The notes under the pieces: model-generated | Databases searched by the model: none | The model's input: only the letters and a program-made list of their open reading frames with translations | Told to the model about the DNA's origin: nothing | Position numbers and translations under genes: made by a program | Origin: Ardenticatenaceae bacterium | Lineage (GTDB): Bacteria > Chloroflexota > Anaerolineae > Promineifilales > Promineifilaceae | Reading direction: 5' to 3' | NCBI GenBank assembly: GCA_020634215.1 | Contig: JACKCD010000010.1 | Coordinates: forward strand, 61,752-125,751 | Length of the DNA: 64,000 nucleotides | Part shown: piece after piece, positions 33,923 to 42,308 of the stretch | Position numbering within the stretch: the first letter of the stretch is position 1 | How the letters are laid out: each line of letters opens with the position of its first letter

Positions 33923-35581
33923 TTAAAACCCTTCTAGCTCCGACAGGTCGGCGATGCCGTGGGCGAGGTTGGCGATGTGTTGCAGCAAGGCCAGGCGGTT
34001 TTCACGAACGGCCGTTTCCTCTGCCATCACCAGCACCGCATCAAAAAAGGTGTTAATGGGGGCCATCAGGTCGTGCAGCGTGGCAACCAGCGTTGGCAGC
34101 GTGCCGTCGGCTTTGGCCGCCGCCTGTTGGTACGCCGCCACGAGTGCTTGCTCTGACGGTTCGGCAAAGTCGGCTGGGTGCAGCGGCAGTTGCTCCGGCA
34201 GGCTGCGGGTGATGCGAACGCAGCGGGCGTAGGCGGTGAGCATCTCGTCCCACCCGTCGGCTTCAATGGCTTGGCTGAGGGAAACGGCCGTTTGGCTTGC
34301 CAAAAACGGGTCGTTCGCCTGCTCCGCCAGCACCGCCTTCACCACCGATGCCCGGTGGCCCTGGTCACGCAGCATCACTTCCAGCCGCCCGGTGACAAAG
34401 CTTTGCAGTGCCGTCAGCGTCTCGTTGGTGAGGGCAACGGGCAGCAGGGCGGCAGCGGCTTTCAGCCCGGCGGTCAGGTCAAACCCGGTTTGGTTGCCAA
34501 TCAGGTTTTCAATCACCTGAATGGCGGCGCGGCGCAGGGCAAAGGGGTCGTTGGAGCCTTTGGGAGCCAGCCCGGCGGCAAACAGCCCGGTCAGACTGTC
34601 CAGCCGGTCGGCCAGGGCCACCACTAGCCCGGCGCGGCTGCTGCTTACCGATTGGTACTGTTCGGCAATGGCCTGGGCGACGGCGGCGGGTTCACCATTG
34701 CGGCTGGCGTAATGGCCGCCCATCACCCCTTGCAGTGAGGTCATCTCGACGACCATTTGCGTGGCGAGGTCGGCTTTGGCGAGGGTGGCGGCGCGGCTGG
34801 CAACGGCCGTTTCCGCTTCATCCAGCCCAACCATCTGCGCCAGTGTGGGAGCCAACTTTTCCAGCCGCCGCGTTTTGTCCAGCATCGAACCCAGCTTGGA
34901 TTCAAAGGTCAGCAGGTCGAGGTCGGGGACAAAATCGGCTAACGGCCGTTTGACATCCTGCTTGTAGAAAAATTCGGCATCGGCAAAGCGGGCGCGGATG
35001 ACGTGTTCGTTGCCATCGGCTACAATGTCAATGCCCTGCTCATCGCCGTTGCGCACGGCGATGAAGTAGGGGAGCAGCGAACCAGCGGCGGCATAGACAG
35101 GGAAGTAGCGCTGGTGTTTCCGCATGACGGCGACGAGGACGGCGGCGGGAAGCTGCAAAAAGCGTTCTTCAAAGCGGCCGAGGAAGGGAAACGGCCGTTC
35201 TACCAAATTCGTCACCTCGGCCAGCAGGCCGGGGTCGTTGGGAATAATACCGCCCTTTTGCGCCGCCAACGCCGCCGCCTCGGCCGCAATTTGCTCCTGC
35301 CGCGCCGCCACGCTTAGCACAATGCCGTGGTCGGCCATTTGGGCGGCGTAGTCGCTGGCGTGGGCGATGGCAATGTCGGGTGAATCGTAGGGGCGCAGAC
35401 GTAATGGCCGCCCATCACCTTGCAGCGAGGTCATCTCCACCACCATTTGCGTGGCGAGGTCGGCTTTGGCGAGGGGCGGCGCGGCTGGCAGCGTTTCTGT
35501 CCCATCAGCCCAATCATTTGCAGCCAGCGTGGAGCCAGCTTCCAGCCTCCGGTCTTTCCGGCATCGACCAGCTTGACTCAA
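33923..35581 (-). CDS. glyS: Glycyl-tRNA synthetase beta part (3' portion of a broken glyQS)
   Basis: The open frame of 552 residues contains the GlyRS beta subunit from VRNGDEQ and VIRARFADAEFFYKQDVKRPL through LDKTRRLEKL to the C-terminal anticodon-binding region ending ADLSELEGF. The first 50 codons before RLRPYDSPDIAIAHASDYAAQM derive from the degraded duplicate next to it and are not authentic. The beta subunit aids tRNA binding. In the intact gene this would follow on from the alpha part at 35939-37516 as one polypeptide of about 1000 residues. Confidence 0.9.
   Translation of the reverse strand: MSQAGRCRKDRRLEAGSTLAANDWADGTETLPAAPPLAKADLATQMVVEMTSLQGDGRPLRLRPYDSPDIAIAHASDYAAQMADHGIVLSVAARQEQIAAEAAALAAQKGGIIPNDPGLLAEVTNLVERPFPFLGRFEERFLQLPAAVLVAVMRKHQRYFPVYAAAGSLLPYFIAVRNGDEQGIDIVADGNEHVIRARFADAEFFYKQDVKRPLADFVPDLDLLTFESKLGSMLDKTRRLEKLAPTLAQMVGLDEAETAVASRAATLAKADLATQMVVEMTSLQGVMGGHYASRNGEPAAVAQAIAEQYQSVSSSRAGLVVALADRLDSLTGLFAAGLAPKGSNDPFALRRAAIQVIENLIGNQTGFDLTAGLKAAAALLPVALTNETLTALQSFVTGRLEVMLRDQGHRASVVKAVLAEQANDPFLASQTAVSLSQAIEADGWDEMLTAYARCVRITRSLPEQLPLHPADFAEPSEQALVAAYQQAAAKADGTLPTLVATLHDLMAPINTFFDAVLVMAEETAVRENRLALLQHIANLAHGIADLSELEGF
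34700..35398. repeat. glyS internal segment, intact copy of a tandem duplication
   Basis: This clean, in-frame stretch of glyS is repeated immediately to its right (35399-36008) in a degraded form. Shared markers include the runs around 34741/35431 (GTCATCT-C-AC-ACCATTTGCG), 34911/35585 and 34985/35650. Confidence 0.9.
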
Positions 35582-36008
35582 AGGTCAGCAGGTCGAGGTC
35601 GGGGACAAAATCGGCTAAGCCGTTTGACATCCCTTGTAGAAAATTCGGCATCGGCAAAGCGGGCGCGGATGACGTGTTCGTTGCCATCGGCTCAATGTCA
35701 TCTCTCATCGCCGTTGCGCACGGCGATGAAGTAGGGGCCATTGGCGTAAACGGGAATAGCGCTGGTGCTTGCGCATGACGGCCACCAGCACGGCGGCGGT
35801 AGCTGCAAAAAGCGCTCTTCAGCGGCCGAGGAGGAAACGGCGTTCCATTGTCACCTCGGCCAGCGCGGGGTCATTAGGATGATACTTTGCGCTGCCAACG
35901 CTGCTGCTCGGCGCAATTTGCTCGCCGCGCCGCCACGCTCAGCACGATGTCATTGTGGCCATTTGGGCGGCGTAGTCATTGCCAGGTGGAGATGTCGGCG
36001 AGTCGTGG
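35399..36008. repeat. glyS segment, degraded second copy with many small deletions
   Basis: About 610 bp that align with 34700-35398 but lack some 90 bp in many 1-10 nt gaps. Even an AACGGCCGTT has decayed to AACGGCGTT near 35837. Frameshifts abound, and lower-quality sequence continues to about 36100. This looks like an unmerged low-quality contig end rather than a biological duplication. Confidence 0.85.
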
Positions 36009-37516
36009 CGGGGAGCCACGGCTAATGCGCCACTGGCAACCCCGGCAAGGCAATGGACCACGTCGCCGCCATACAGGCGACCAGCCAGCGCAATCGGCCG
36101 GTTATACGGCACGTTGGTGTGGTTCCAGCGCATACTTTTCTCAAATTTGATGCCGCCAATGAAGTCGGCCAACGCTTCGGCCAGCACGGGAACGGCGGGG
36201 CGGCCGGCTTCGCGGATAACGGCCGTTACGTACCGTCCCCCTTTCTCCTCCATCACGCGCAAATCGGCCACGTCTAGTCCTCGACTACGGGCAAAACCGA
36301 TGGCGGCTTTGGTGGGGTTGCCGTCTTTGTCAAAGGCGCGGTCGGCGGGCGGCCCCTTGACCTCGGTTTCCAAATCAGGCTGCTGCCCGGCCAGCCCATG
36401 CACCAGCACCGCCATGCGGCGGGGAGTGCCGTGAATTTCCACCCGATCATACGCCAGACGCAAATTGGCAAGGAGGGCAGGAACGGCCGTTTCCAACTGC
36501 TCAATCGTCCCATCTACCACGTCGGCGGGGAGTTCTTCGCTGCCGATTTCCAGCACAAATGGCTCGTGGCTGTGGGGCGAACTGGTTTGGCTGGGTTCGG
36601 GGAGGGTGAGGGCAGGAACGGCCGTTTGCCACGCCCCATTTTCCAGCAGCGGATACTCCATCTGCTGCCGCTGCGCCACATACGCCGCCGACACCTTGTA
36701 GGCCACCGTTCGCATTCGCCGGAAAAAGCCCGCCCGTTCTGTCACCCCCACCGCCCCCCGCGTGTCCATGACGTTGAACAAATGGGAGCATTTGAGGTTG
36801 TAATCGTGCGCTGGAATCACCAGCCCCGCTTCCAAACAGGCGTAGGCTTCTTTTTCGTAGAGGTCGTAAATCGTCCGCAGCGACTCGACGTTGGCTTTGT
36901 TAAAATAATATTCGCTGTGTTCCCACTCGCCGCGCAGCAGCGCATCGCCATATTTCACCCCCGCGCCGTAATCCATCTCCCAGACGCTGTTTTTGCCTTG
37001 CAGTGCCAGGGCGATCCGGTCTAACCCATAGGTTAGCTCTACCGGCACTGGGTCAAGCTCAATGCCGCCCACCTGCTGGAAATAGGTAAACTGGGTAATT
37101 TCCTGCCCATCGAGCCACACTTCCCAGCCCAGCCCCCATGCTCCCAGCGCGGGCTGTGCCCAATTGTCTTCCACAAAGCGGATGTCGTGCTGGCGCGGGT
37201 CAATGCCAATGGCTTTGTAGCTTTCAATGAGCAGTTCCTGCGGGTTGCCCGGTTCTGGCTTCAAAATGACCTGAAGCTGGTAATGCTGCTGCATCCGGTT
37301 GGGGTTTTCGCCAAAACGGCCATCGTCGGGGCGAATGCTGGGTTCAATGTAGGCGATGTTCCACGGTTCTGGCCCCAGCACCCGCAGCACGGTGGCCGGG
37401 TTCATGGTACCCGCCCCTACCTGTACGTTATAGGGCTGCCACACCAGGCACCCCTGTTCTTTCCAAAATTCCAAAAGACGCAAAATGATGCCGTCAAAGC
37501 TCAATGGTTTGTTCAT
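35939..37516 (-). CDS. glyQ: Glycyl-tRNA synthetase alpha part fused to start of beta (5' portion of broken glyQS)
   Basis: Residues 1-290 are the catalytic alpha subunit: SFDGIILRLLEFWKEQGCL, QVGAGTMNPATVLRVLGPEPW, WEVWLDGQEITQFTYFQQ and GLDRIALALQG. A linker leads directly into the beta subunit N-terminus (FVLEIGSEELPADVVDGTIE), so this is the fused alpha-beta form. After FEKSMRWNHTNVPYNRPI the reading is scrambled by small indels and ends in the duplicated segment. The whole enzyme charges tRNA-Gly. A gene this essential is unlikely to be truly dead. Confidence 0.92.
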   Translation of the reverse strand: MNKPLSFDGIILRLLEFWKEQGCLVWQPYNVQVGAGTMNPATVLRVLGPEPWNIAYIEPSIRPDDGRFGENPNRMQQHYQLQVILKPEPGNPQELLIESYKAIGIDPRQHDIRFVEDNWAQPALGAWGLGWEVWLDGQEITQFTYFQQVGGIELDPVPVELTYGLDRIALALQGKNSVWEMDYGAGVKYGDALLRGEWEHSEYYFNKANVESLRTIYDLYEKEAYACLEAGLVIPAHDYNLKCSHLFNVMDTRGAVGVTERAGFFRRMRTVAYKVSAAYVAQRQQMEYPLLENGAWQTAVPALTLPEPSQTSSPHSHEPFVLEIGSEELPADVVDGTIEQLETAVPALLANLRLAYDRVEIHGTPRRMAVLVHGLAGQQPDLETEVKGPPADRAFDKDGNPTKAAIGFARSRGLDVADLRVMEEKGGRYVTAVIREAGRPAVPVLAEALADFIGGIKFEKSMRWNHTNVPYNRPIALAGRLYGGDVVHCLAGVASGALAVAPRHDSPTSPPGNDYAAQMATMTSC

Positions 37517-37696
37517 GCTTGTTTCCTAAATGTTACAGATTAGCGGATAGATTATAGCATGGGGGCAGGGTGGTTGCGAGTTGGGAGAAATGTAGGACAA
37601 ATTTGCAAGTTTGTCCTATGAGGTGATTGGCATGTGGACAATACAACCATGTGACAGAGATCGTTGCCGTGAGTTGGCAGGGTTCGCAATTGGCAC

Positions 37697-37725
37697 TTGA
37701 CAAGCTAATTGTATTAGTTTATAAA
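37697..37725 (+). promoter_or_regulatory. Consensus promoter of the MBL/TetR operon
   Basis: TTGACA (37697-37702), 17 bp, TATAAA (37720-37725). The -10 lies inside a perfect palindrome. Confidence 0.88.
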
Positions 37726-37737
37726 CTAATTATATTA
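37706..37737. promoter_or_regulatory. Palindromic operator overlapping the -10, likely TetR site
   Basis: A perfect 18-bp palindrome ATTAGTTTATAAACTAAT (37713-37730) is flanked symmetrically, after 3-nt gaps, by TAAT and ATTA. The dyad covers spacer and -10. The operon encodes a TetR-family regulator, so autorepression is the simple reading. Confidence 0.8.
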
Positions 37738-37758
37738 GTAAATGTTTGGAGGCTACAG

Positions 37759-38445
37759 ATGAAGGTAACGGCAATTGGTGAGCATTTGATTCAACTGACG
37801 CGGTTGGGGGCGTTTAATTGTTATTTGGTGCGAGAGGCAGACGGGTTGACGTTGGTAGATACGGGTTTAGCGGGGAGTGCGAACGGGATTTTGGCGGCAG
37901 CGCAGCAATTGGGGCAGCCGATCAAACGCATTACGCTGACTCACGCACATGGCGATCATGTGGGGTCGTTGGATGTGCTGGCGAATAAGCTGCCGGAGGT
38001 GGAGTTGGTTTATGGGGAGAGAACGGCCGTTTTTCTCGCTGGCAATCTCACCCTCCACGCCGATGAACCGCAGGCCAAGCTGCGCGGCGGCTTTGTGGCC
38101 TCGTCCACACAGGCCACGCGGCTGGTGGCGGACAGCGACAGGGTGGGGTCACTGCGGGTGGTGGCGGCATCCGGCCACACGCCGGATCAAATCGCCTTTT
38201 TTGACAGCCGCGACGGGACGCTGATAGCGGGGGATGCCTTTCAAACTAAGGCGGGAATTGCCGTGGCGGGGCAGATACGCTGGCTGTTTCCGTTTCCGGC
38301 TTTGGCGACGTGGCATAAGGAAACGGCCGTTTCCACCGCCCAAAAGCTGCTTGCCCTCAACCCAACCCGGCTGGCCGTCGGCCACGGCCCGGTGCTGGAA
38401 AACCCCGGCGCAGCGATGGCGGCAGCGATTGAGGCGGCAAGGTGA
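37759..38445 (+). CDS. Metallo-beta-lactamase-fold hydrolase
   Basis: A 228-residue enzyme. The zinc-binding motif THAHGDHVGSLDVL is complete, with later His in ASGHTPDQ, Asp in IAGDAFQ and His in VGHGPVLENP. It likely hydrolyses a small ester, lactone or thioester. GGAGG lies six bases before the ATG at 37759. It is followed after 10 nt by a TetR gene and preceded by a palindromic operator, so it is probably induced by the ligand sensed by that TetR. Confidence 0.9.
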   Translation: MKVTAIGEHLIQLTRLGAFNCYLVREADGLTLVDTGLAGSANGILAAAQQLGQPIKRITLTHAHGDHVGSLDVLANKLPEVELVYGERTAVFLAGNLTLHADEPQAKLRGGFVASSTQATRLVADSDRVGSLRVVAASGHTPDQIAFFDSRDGTLIAGDAFQTKAGIAVAGQIRWLFPFPALATWHKETAVSTAQKLLALNPTRLAVGHGPVLENPGAAMAAAIEAAR

Positions 38446-38455
38446 GGCGTTGCAC

Positions 38456-39022
38456 ATGGCAAAAAGCAGGCGATTGAACAAGCAAATTGTGGTGGAAACG
38501 GCCGTTTTGCTGGCAAACAGCAGCGGCAGCTGGCAAACATTGACGTTGACCGAGCTGGCGACGGCGCTGGATGTGCGGGTGCCGTCGCTTTACAACCATG
38601 TGCAGGGGCAGGAAGGGCTGCGGCGGGAGTTGGCACTGTATGGATTGGAGGCGTTGTTAACGGCCGTTCGTCGCGCCGCCATTGCCAAGGTGGGGCAGGA
38701 GGCATTGGTCGCCATTGCCCATGCCTACCGCGCCTTTGCCCAAGCCAACCCCGGCATTTACGCATTGACGCTGCAAGCTCCAGCGACCGACGACAATGAG
38801 TTGCAACAGCTTTCGTCGGAGCTTGTAGCACTGATAGCCCTGCTGTTGAACAGCTTTGGTCTGGCGGGCGACGCGGCCTTGCACGCCATTCGCGGGCTGC
38901 GGAGCTTGCTCCACGGCTTTGTCTCGCTGGAAATGGGCGGTGGCTTTGGTCTGCCGCTCGATTTGGACGAAAGTTTTCGGCAGATGGTGATGGTTTATCT
39001 ACAGGGGTTGGCGATTGGCTAG
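38456..39022 (+). CDS. TetR-family transcriptional regulator
   Basis: A 188-residue repressor. The N-terminal HTH reads TLTELATALDVRVPSLYNHVQGQEGL, and the C-terminal ligand-binding helices (AIAHAYRAFAQANPGIYALTLQ, LRSLLHGFVSLEMGGGFGLP) resemble the WHG-domain TetR subgroup. AAGGTGAGG precedes the ATG at 38456. It is translated just after the MBL hydrolase and probably binds the palindrome at 37706-37737. Ligand unknown. Confidence 0.92.
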   Translation: MAKSRRLNKQIVVETAVLLANSSGSWQTLTLTELATALDVRVPSLYNHVQGQEGLRRELALYGLEALLTAVRRAAIAKVGQEALVAIAHAYRAFAQANPGIYALTLQAPATDDNELQQLSSELVALIALLLNSFGLAGDAALHAIRGLRSLLHGFVSLEMGGGFGLPLDLDESFRQMVMVYLQGLAIG

Positions 39023-39034
39023 ATCGGGTTTGTT

Positions 39035-39062
39035 TTGCAAAGCTTCACAACTTCTACATAAT
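39035..39062 (+). promoter_or_regulatory. Possible promoter of the DUF4405 operon
   Basis: TTGCAA (39035-39040), 16-bp spacer, CATAAT (39057-39062), about 50 nt before the start codon. Confidence 0.5.
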
Positions 39063-39112
39063 ATTGCCGTATTATGCACGCAAATTGATTCAAGGAGCAT
39101 GGAAACAACAAC

Positions 39113-39631
39113 ATGGCAACAACGGTGGTGACGAAGACGCAGAAGAAGCGGGGGCTGAGCGAGACAGTTAAAAATTATTGGCTCGATATTTTTCTCTTTT
39201 TGGCTTTTATCATTGATATGAACACCCACTTTACCGGCATTCCGATTCATGAATGGCTGGGAATTGGGTTTGGTATTGCCCTGATTTATCATCTCATGCT
39301 GCATTGGCAGTGGATAACGGCCGTTACTCAGCGGCTGCTCAAAAAGCTGCCAGCCCAGCAGCGGTTCCGCTATCTCATTGATATTTTGTTGTTTATTGAT
39401 ATGGTCATTGTCATTGTGACGGGGCTGTGGATTTCGGAAGTGGCAATGGCGCAGTTGGGGCTGTCGGCACAGCGCAGCTTTTTGTGGCGGCAATTGCACC
39501 ACAGCACCTCCAACCTAGTTATCTTTTTGGTGGGGCTGCATTTGGCACTAGATTGGAAATGGATTGTGGCGCATACCAAACGCTATATCACCGCACCTTT
39601 GGCAAAATTGGCTAGGAGAAAAACCGCATGA
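39113..39631 (+). CDS. DUF4405-type membrane protein (cytochrome b-like)
   Basis: A 172-residue protein with four hydrophobic helices at about 22-40, 48-66, 88-107 and 131-148. Histidines are placed within helices (HEWLGIGFGIALIYHLMLHW, RQLHHSTSNLVIFLVGLHLAL), as in DUF4405 and small b-type cytochromes, so haem binding is plausible. Its stop overlaps the next start by 4 nt. It may pass electrons to or from a partner encoded elsewhere. Confidence 0.8.
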   Translation: MATTVVTKTQKKRGLSETVKNYWLDIFLFLAFIIDMNTHFTGIPIHEWLGIGFGIALIYHLMLHWQWITAVTQRLLKKLPAQQRFRYLIDILLFIDMVIVIVTGLWISEVAMAQLGLSAQRSFLWRQLHHSTSNLVIFLVGLHLALDWKWIVAHTKRYITAPLAKLARRKTA

Positions 39632-39963
39632 GCAGTATTAAACAGATTGTGATTATTTTGCTGGCGGCACTGGTTGTGACTGGGGCACTGTATGGATATG
39701 GGCAGATGAGCGGGGCGGCGGCACAAAACGGCCGTTTTGGTGAGTTTGAACAACGCGGCGATTTTGGGGGGCGTGGTGAATTTGACGCCGGTCGCCCACC
39801 CCGTGGCGAAGGAGATCGTGGGCTTGTTCCATTTAACGTGCGCGGCATCCTCGGGTTTGGGCAAACGCTTATTCCCATCGCCCTGATCATCATCGTGGTT
39901 GCCCTAATTAACAAAGCCAGCAGCACCAGTCGCCGCAACCCGGTTAAACCCGCCCAAGAGTAA
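39628..39963 (+). CDS. Two-helix membrane protein with Arg/Gly-rich loop
   Basis: A 111-residue protein with hydrophobic segments at residues 6-24 and 75-94 separated by a Gly/Arg/Phe-rich loop (GRFGEFEQRGDFGGRGEF). It is translationally coupled to the DUF4405 gene. A terminator follows. I do not recognise a family; it may be a small partner of the cytochrome-like protein. Confidence 0.68.
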   Translation: MSSIKQIVIILLAALVVTGALYGYGQMSGAAAQNGRFGEFEQRGDFGGRGEFDAGRPPRGEGDRGLVPFNVRGILGFGQTLIPIALIIIVVALINKASSTSRRNPVKPAQE

Positions 39964-39987
39964 CGTCGTTTAGAAAACAAATTTGAT

Positions 39988-40026
39988 AAAGGGCATACAG
40001 AGGCAAAAGCTCTGTGTGCCCTTTTA
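39988..40026 (+). terminator. Terminator after the DUF4405 operon
   Basis: AAAGGGCATACAGAG pairs with CTCTGTGTGCCCTTT with one bulge, followed by TTA and a T run. Confidence 0.88.
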
Positions 40027-40075
40027 TTTTGGGTTAAAATACACGGTAAGAAGTCCCAATTGGAGGTCTGTAGAT

Positions 40076-40444
40076 ATGAGTTTGGCTGAGCTAGGCAACG
40101 AAACGTATGTTTCGCTGGAGACATTTCGCAAAAACGGAACAGGGGTTAAAACACCGGTATGGGTGACAAGCGAAAATGGCCGTCTGTATGCGATGACAGA
40201 AGCGAACGCTTGGAAAGTGAAGCGCATCAATAACAATAGCCAGGTGCGGCTGGCAAAAAGTGATGCGAGAGGTAATGTTCAGGGCGAGTGGATGGATGCT
40301 CAGGCGCGTGTGCTGACCCACGCGGAGGCGTTGGCTGCACAAACGCGGCGCGGCAATGCCAAATATGGGTTGTTGTACCGCCTGTTGTCGTTAATGGGGC
40401 GGCTGCGGGGCAGCAACCGGGTGGTCATTGAAATTTTTGCTTAG
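40076..40444 (+). CDS. PPOX-class F420-dependent oxidoreductase-like protein
   Basis: A 122-residue split-barrel protein: YVSLETFRKNGTGVKTPVWV, ENGRLYAMTEANAWKVKRI and QVRLAKSDARGNVQGEW. This matches the F420/FMN-binding split-barrel family (Rv2061-like). GGAGG lies 10 nt before the ATG at 40076; a longer in-frame reading from 39983 runs through the upstream terminator. It suggests the organism makes coenzyme F420, or binds FMN instead. Single gene. Confidence 0.83.
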   Translation: MSLAELGNETYVSLETFRKNGTGVKTPVWVTSENGRLYAMTEANAWKVKRINNNSQVRLAKSDARGNVQGEWMDAQARVLTHAEALAAQTRRGNAKYGLLYRLLSLMGRLRGSNRVVIEIFA

Positions 40445-40462
40445 AATCCATCAATTTTCCCC

Positions 40463-40493
40463 TTGACTCTGACGTAACGTCATACTTTATACT
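40463..40493 (+). promoter_or_regulatory. MerR-type promoter with 19-bp spacer and central dyad
   Basis: TTGACT (40463-40468) and TATACT (40488-40493) are 19 bp apart, the over-long spacing that MerR-family activators compensate by twisting DNA. A 13-bp dyad TGACGTAACGTCA (40470-40482) sits in the spacer. The next gene is a MerR-family regulator. Confidence 0.88.
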
Positions 40494-40584
40494 TCCCCTA
40501 TAGTAAAAAACAAGCAGATAACGTGCCTCAGTACCGGCGGTAGAAGTCGGTATTGAGCCATGCTTTGCTTGAAGGAGGGTTTTG

Positions 40585-41373
40585 ATGACCAAGCTGTATC
40601 GGATTGCCCAGTTTGCCCAATTGGCGGGGGTGACGGTGCGGACGTTGCAATACTATGACCGAATGGGGCTGCTGCGTCCGTCGGCGACAACGGAGGCGAA
40701 TTATCGGCTGTATACAACGGCCGATTTGCTGAAGCTACAGCAGATTTTGACGCTGAAGTGGATGGGGTTTAGCTTGAGCGAGATTGGCGCGATTTTGTCG
40801 CCGCCAGGGTATGCGCTGGGGCGGTCGCTGATGATGCAAAAAACGGCCGTTGATCGCCAAATTGCGCGGCTGCAAGAGGCATCGGCGGCGCTGGAGCAGG
40901 CCATTACGGCTGTGGAGGCAGCCGGAACGGAGTCGGTGAGCATTGAGACTATTCAGACGATCTTGCGGGGCATTGCCGAAACGCCGGATATGAACTGGAC
41001 AAAGGGGTATTTTGGTGAAGCAAGCTGGACGGCCGTTCGTACACGGGGTTTGCAATACAGCCAGGCCGACTTTGCCGACATCGCGCAGACGTGGCGGGAA
41101 CTGCATGACAGCTTTGCCGCTGTGCGCCATTTGCCGCCAGATGACCCGGCCGTGCAGCAGCTTGCGGCGCAAATGGATGATTTGATTGCTAGTTTTACGG
41201 GGGGGGATATGGCGGTGGAAGCCAGCTTGCGCCACCTGCATGAGGATGCGGAAAACGGCCGTTTATCCCCCGAGCAGATGCCCTATACCCCGTTTGCCGG
41301 GGTGGATGTTGAGCAGCAGCAGTTTACGCAACAAGCATTGGCGATTTATCGTCAGACAAAAGGTGAGAAATGA
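40585..41373 (+). CDS. MerR-family regulator with TipAS-like effector domain
   Basis: A 262-residue activator. The winged HTH reads YRIAQFAQLAGVTVRTLQYYDRMGLLRPS, then a dimerization helix, then a C-terminal TipAS-like domain (WRELHDSFAAVRHLPPDDP and YTPFAGVDVEQQQFTQQALAIY) that in TipA binds thiopeptide or other drugs. AAGGAGGG sits just before the ATG at 40585. It most likely controls the MerR-type promoter upstream. Its end overlaps a DUF2268 protease gene by 4 nt, so the protease is its probable target. Confidence 0.92.
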   Translation: MTKLYRIAQFAQLAGVTVRTLQYYDRMGLLRPSATTEANYRLYTTADLLKLQQILTLKWMGFSLSEIGAILSPPGYALGRSLMMQKTAVDRQIARLQEASAALEQAITAVEAAGTESVSIETIQTILRGIAETPDMNWTKGYFGEASWTAVRTRGLQYSQADFADIAQTWRELHDSFAAVRHLPPDDPAVQQLAAQMDDLIASFTGGDMAVEASLRHLHEDAENGRLSPEQMPYTPFAGVDVEQQQFTQQALAIYRQTKGEK

Positions 41374-42260
41374 AAGCAAATTGGATACCAACAAACGAAT
41401 ATTATGATGAAGTGATGGCGGCGGCGGATGCAAACGGCCGTTTACAAACCTATCAAGAACGATTTATCGTCCCGTGGCAGCAGATGATGCAGATGGTTGG
41501 GGTGGGGGGTGATGATGTGTTGGCTGGGGCACGGGCGTGGGCGTGGTTGCTGCCAGAGCAGTTAACGGCCGTTCATCCCACCCTGCAAGCCCTTAAAATC
41601 GCTCAGGCCTGGGAGACAGGCGCAGCCGCCCTTGCCAAAGGGGTGGCGCAATTTGCGCCCCACAGCCAGCAAATTGGCATGGACAGCGTGGAAGGGTGGC
41701 TCATTGCCGCCGATCCTGCCCGTGCCGACCCCATTAACCGGGGCTACACCGGCGCCATTGACTTTATGGCTCCTCGGCTGGTGGTGCAATACGACACCCC
41801 CACCACTACCAACTTGCGTCAACTGCCCGGTGCCATTGTTCACGAACTCAACCATTTGGTGCGCTTGCGATTGTTCCCCTGGAACATCATGACCACCAGC
41901 GTGGCCGACTACATCATCCACGAAGGGCTGGCCGAATCGTTTGCTGTGTCGCTTTTTGGCGAAGAGGCGCTGGGTTACTATGTGGCTGAATGCCGCGAAG
42001 CTGATCTCGCTGCCGCCAAATCGCTGGTTCAGGCGGGGCTAGACAAGACAGGCTTTAACGTCATTCGCAGCTATATTTTTGGCGACACGCTGGCGGCTAA
42101 ATGGGGGTTTGAAAAAACCGGGATGCCTGACTTTGGCGGCTATGCCGTTGGCTACCACATTGTTCAGGCGTATTTGCGGCAAACGGGTAAAACGGCCACG
42201 GATGCCACGTTTGTGGCGGCGCAGGAAATTATCGCGCAGTCTGGCTTTTTGGAGGCTTGA
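41370..42260 (+). CDS. DUF2268 predicted zinc-dependent protease
   Basis: A 296-residue protein. The zincin motif HELNH lies in GAIVHELNHLVRL, with a downstream glutamate in IIHEGLAESF, as expected for DUF2268. GYAVGYHIVQAYLRQTGK is the typical C-terminal helix. It is coupled to the MerR/TipAS regulator, so expression should follow the unknown inducer. No signal peptide, hence probably cytoplasmic. Substrate unknown. Confidence 0.87.
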   Translation: MKANWIPTNEYYDEVMAAADANGRLQTYQERFIVPWQQMMQMVGVGGDDVLAGARAWAWLLPEQLTAVHPTLQALKIAQAWETGAAALAKGVAQFAPHSQQIGMDSVEGWLIAADPARADPINRGYTGAIDFMAPRLVVQYDTPTTTNLRQLPGAIVHELNHLVRLRLFPWNIMTTSVADYIIHEGLAESFAVSLFGEEALGYYVAECREADLAAAKSLVQAGLDKTGFNVIRSYIFGDTLAAKWGFEKTGMPDFGGYAVGYHIVQAYLRQTGKTATDATFVAAQEIIAQSGFLEA

Positions 42261-42308
42261 TTTGGGTGGCAAGCTGGGTGAACAACCCAGCTTGCCACTT
42301 GCTATCTG

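Noticed and set aside
35399..36008. Biological tandem duplication in glyS as a regulatory or recombination feature.
   Set aside because: The second copy differs mainly by scattered small deletions, which fits consensus error better than evolution.
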